29,453 nt of DNA, taken from contig JBHJMP010000962.1 of the NCBI GenBank assembly GCA_043381765.1, positions 1 to 29,453 on the forward strand, read 5' to 3'. The notes beneath the pieces were generated by a model. It worked only from the letters and a program-made list of their open reading frames with translations. It was not told where the DNA came from and did not search any database. Numbering within the stretch: position 1 is the stretch's first letter; every line of letters begins with the position of its first letter. Below are positions 27,952-29,453 of the stretch, one piece after another. The DNA comes from Collodictyon triciliatum. Taxonomy: Eukaryota; CRuMs. The translations under genes and the position numbers were made by a program.

Positions 27952-28834
27952 ATGCAACGACGACTTTTAGATGAAAAACGCGTGAACGAAGCAAATTATC
28001 TTTTTATTAATTCTGAATCGAAACGTGTAAGTGGGTCAAACAACAATTTCACTTTCGATTTTTCTGATTTCCCGGTTAACAAAAAAACAAAGCCCCTAAA
28101 TAATAATAAAAATGTGTACTATCCGACGACAATATATCAAGTTAGTAGTTTGTACCAATTGTTACTCATTCAATATACAAGCAATTAACACATCTACGGA
28201 TGCTGTAATTAACACCTATGTAGTTACAATACCTGTTGGAACTTATACCACTAGTCAATACGCTCAAGCGGTTGTTGGAGTTATGAATGGTATACTAGGT
28301 GATGCTACTATAGATACTTATGTAATGGGGTATGATGATATTCGTAATCGTTTTTACTTTGACAGGCAAAGTGTCCTTGATTCACCAAATATCAAAATCC
28401 GTATTTTATGAAATGATGAACTATCTCAGTACGCGGGTGAATTTGGATTTGGTGGCGCTTACTGTCTTGGTCTAAATTATAATTCATTTTTTGATTTACC
28501 AATAACCACAAACACGCGAGCATTTCTTCCAAACCCTGGAAATTTACAACCCTATGCATATTTCTTTATGACTATCCAAGGAATTACAAATTTAAATTAT
28601 AATACAGATGTGCCCGAGCGCTTTGATATTGCATATCGGTGTCCATTGAATCTAAGTAATAGCAAATACTAATATACGTTTATTGAAAAAAGTCAAGAAA
28701 AATTTACCCAGCTTGTATTTTCTGTGCTACCGACACGATTCAACATTTCATTTATAGACCAGTACAACAATCTTGTTAACTGGCCTCAAATTGCGTCTGT
28801 ACATATTACACTCAAACTCGTTCCCGTAGATTAA
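27952..28834 (+). pseudogene. Broken minor capsid (penton-like) protein gene
   Basis: The N-terminus holds LFINSESKRVSGSNNNFTFD, the Ser-x-x-Arg-x-Ser-Gly...Phe-Thr pattern typical of PLV and virophage minor capsid/penton proteins. The gene opens in one frame (27952-28188). Coding sense moves to the next frame somewhere around 28112-28165, consistent with one extra base. In that second frame there are a TGA at 28409-28411 and a TAA at 28670-28672, each followed by clearly coding sequence (GEFGFGGAYCLGLNYNSFFD; TQLVFSVLPTRFNISFID). The natural stop is at 28832-28834. Total length, about 294 codons, suits a single-jelly-roll penton. Three separate lesions argue for true decay rather than one base-call error. 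Confidence 0.82.
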
Positions 28835-28850
28835 TTTTATATGCTTTTGT

Positions 28851-29453
28851 ATGACCGCATATGAAATCGGAACAAACTCAAACAGATATCCTTATGATTA
28901 TTCTTTTAAAACAGATGGTATCAACGGTGAGTATACCGACCCAACAGAATCATCTTTTATTTTGCCAACGATTACGACAGCTGACACCAACAAATTTTTA
29001 CTAGTAAATCCGAATGCAACCGGGTACGAGTACACACCAGTAGATGGGGAATTGCCCTCACAGGCCGGCCAGGCTAATAAATTTTTAAAAACGAATGGAA
29101 CTGTAGTTTCATGGGACACATCTCCATCGGAATTACCAAGTCAAACAGGTAATGCAGGACGCCTATTATCCACTGACGGGTCAAATGCATCTTGGACCAA
29201 TGGTCCCATTAATTTGCAAGCTGGGACAGTGTCAAACCCATCATTAACTTTTGGTACAACACAAAGCGGTTTTTCTGAAGTATTTATTGAAGCAAACACT
29301 GGTGTACAAATTTCAGCACAAAGGGTCACAAGTTTGTTCTTTTATTGGAGGAGTTATACGACTGCCAGGAGGGAATCCAATAAGATCAAATGGAAATTCT
29401 CAGTCAAATTTTCAGTTTGTATCAGATGTTCCTCGTATTTTAAATTCAGTCAC
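28851..29453 (+). pseudogene. Fibre-like (receptor-binding) protein gene, frameshifted and cut by window end
   Basis: ATG at 28851, 17 bases after the penton stop. The N-terminal 45 residues may anchor to the capsid (MTAYEIGTNSNRYPYDYSFK). Two related repeats follow: LPSQAGQANKFLKTNGTVVS and LPSQTGNAGRLLSTDGSNAS, each ending in Trp. This repeat style is familiar from phage tail fibres. A beta-rich segment with GFSEVFIEANTGVQIS follows. Near 29320-29325 (AAAGGG) the sense moves by one base: beyond it, only the next frame gives sensible residues (GGVIRLPGGNPIRSNGNSQS). The original frame stays open, by chance, with Cys/Arg-rich sequence. The lesion is in a homopolymer context and could be an assembly error. 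The 3' end is outside the window. Confidence 0.7.

Noticed and set aside
28409-28672. Alternative genetic code or readthrough to explain TGA and TAA in the penton gene
   Set aside because: Neighbouring viral genes and the host genes end at TAA or TGA, and the penton also carries a frameshift. Decay is simpler.
28898-29329. Two minus-strand ORFs over the fibre-like gene
   Set aside because: The plus strand carries clear repeats and a start codon; the reverse frames are shadows.

Overview
The window is eukaryotic chromosomal DNA with an endogenous double-stranded DNA virus in its right half. Spliced genes, a PARP-family ADP-ribosyltransferase, a VAT1-like oxidoreductase, a LINE-type retrotransposon remnant, microsatellites and an assembly gap mark bases 1 to about 14,700 as host. 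I cannot name the host. Short introns and gene content would suit an early-diverging fungus or another microbial eukaryote, but this is a guess.

Host part, left to right: a GACACAAAA(A) microsatellite (1-328); a 3' fragment of a non-LTR retrotransposon (about 893-1852); a large minus-strand KH/macro/WWE/PARP gene whose last two exons I could place (2021-6624); spacer with four 52-bp tandem repeats; a gap-split minus-strand gene ending in a PIP-box-like motif (8091 to about 9338, N's at 8250-9025); spacer; a second copy of the retrotransposon 3' end (10426-10857); and an 11-exon minus-strand VAT1-like quinone oxidoreductase gene (11056-14353) whose last intron is filled by a microsatellite.

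Viral part, about 14,700-14,990 to the window end, where it is cut off: compact, AT-rich, intronless genes on both strands. Recognisable modules are a retrovirus-type (rve) D,D35E integrase with AT-hooks, a primase-superfamily 3 helicase, an FtsK/A32-like packaging ATPase, a double-jelly-roll-type major capsid protein, a broken minor capsid (penton-like) gene, a fibre-like gene with phage-style repeats, and a NUMOD4-HNH-AP2 homing endonuclease. This set fits a Polinton-like virus (PLV/Tlr-like, Preplasmiviricota). No protein-primed DNA polymerase B and no maturation protease are visible, though either could lie beyond the right edge. Three large minus-strand genes at the left end and several small genes are unrecognised.

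Layout logic: integrase and primase-helicase would serve integration and replication; the capsid protein, penton, ATPase and a small basic Gly-rich protein would build and fill the particle; the fibre-like protein would bind the host. Two near-perfect hairpins sit exactly where convergent viral genes end and contain both stop codons, suggesting symmetric bidirectional 3'-end signals. The penton gene has one frameshift and two in-frame stops, and the fibre gene has one frameshift, so this copy looks like a decaying but mostly intact provirus.
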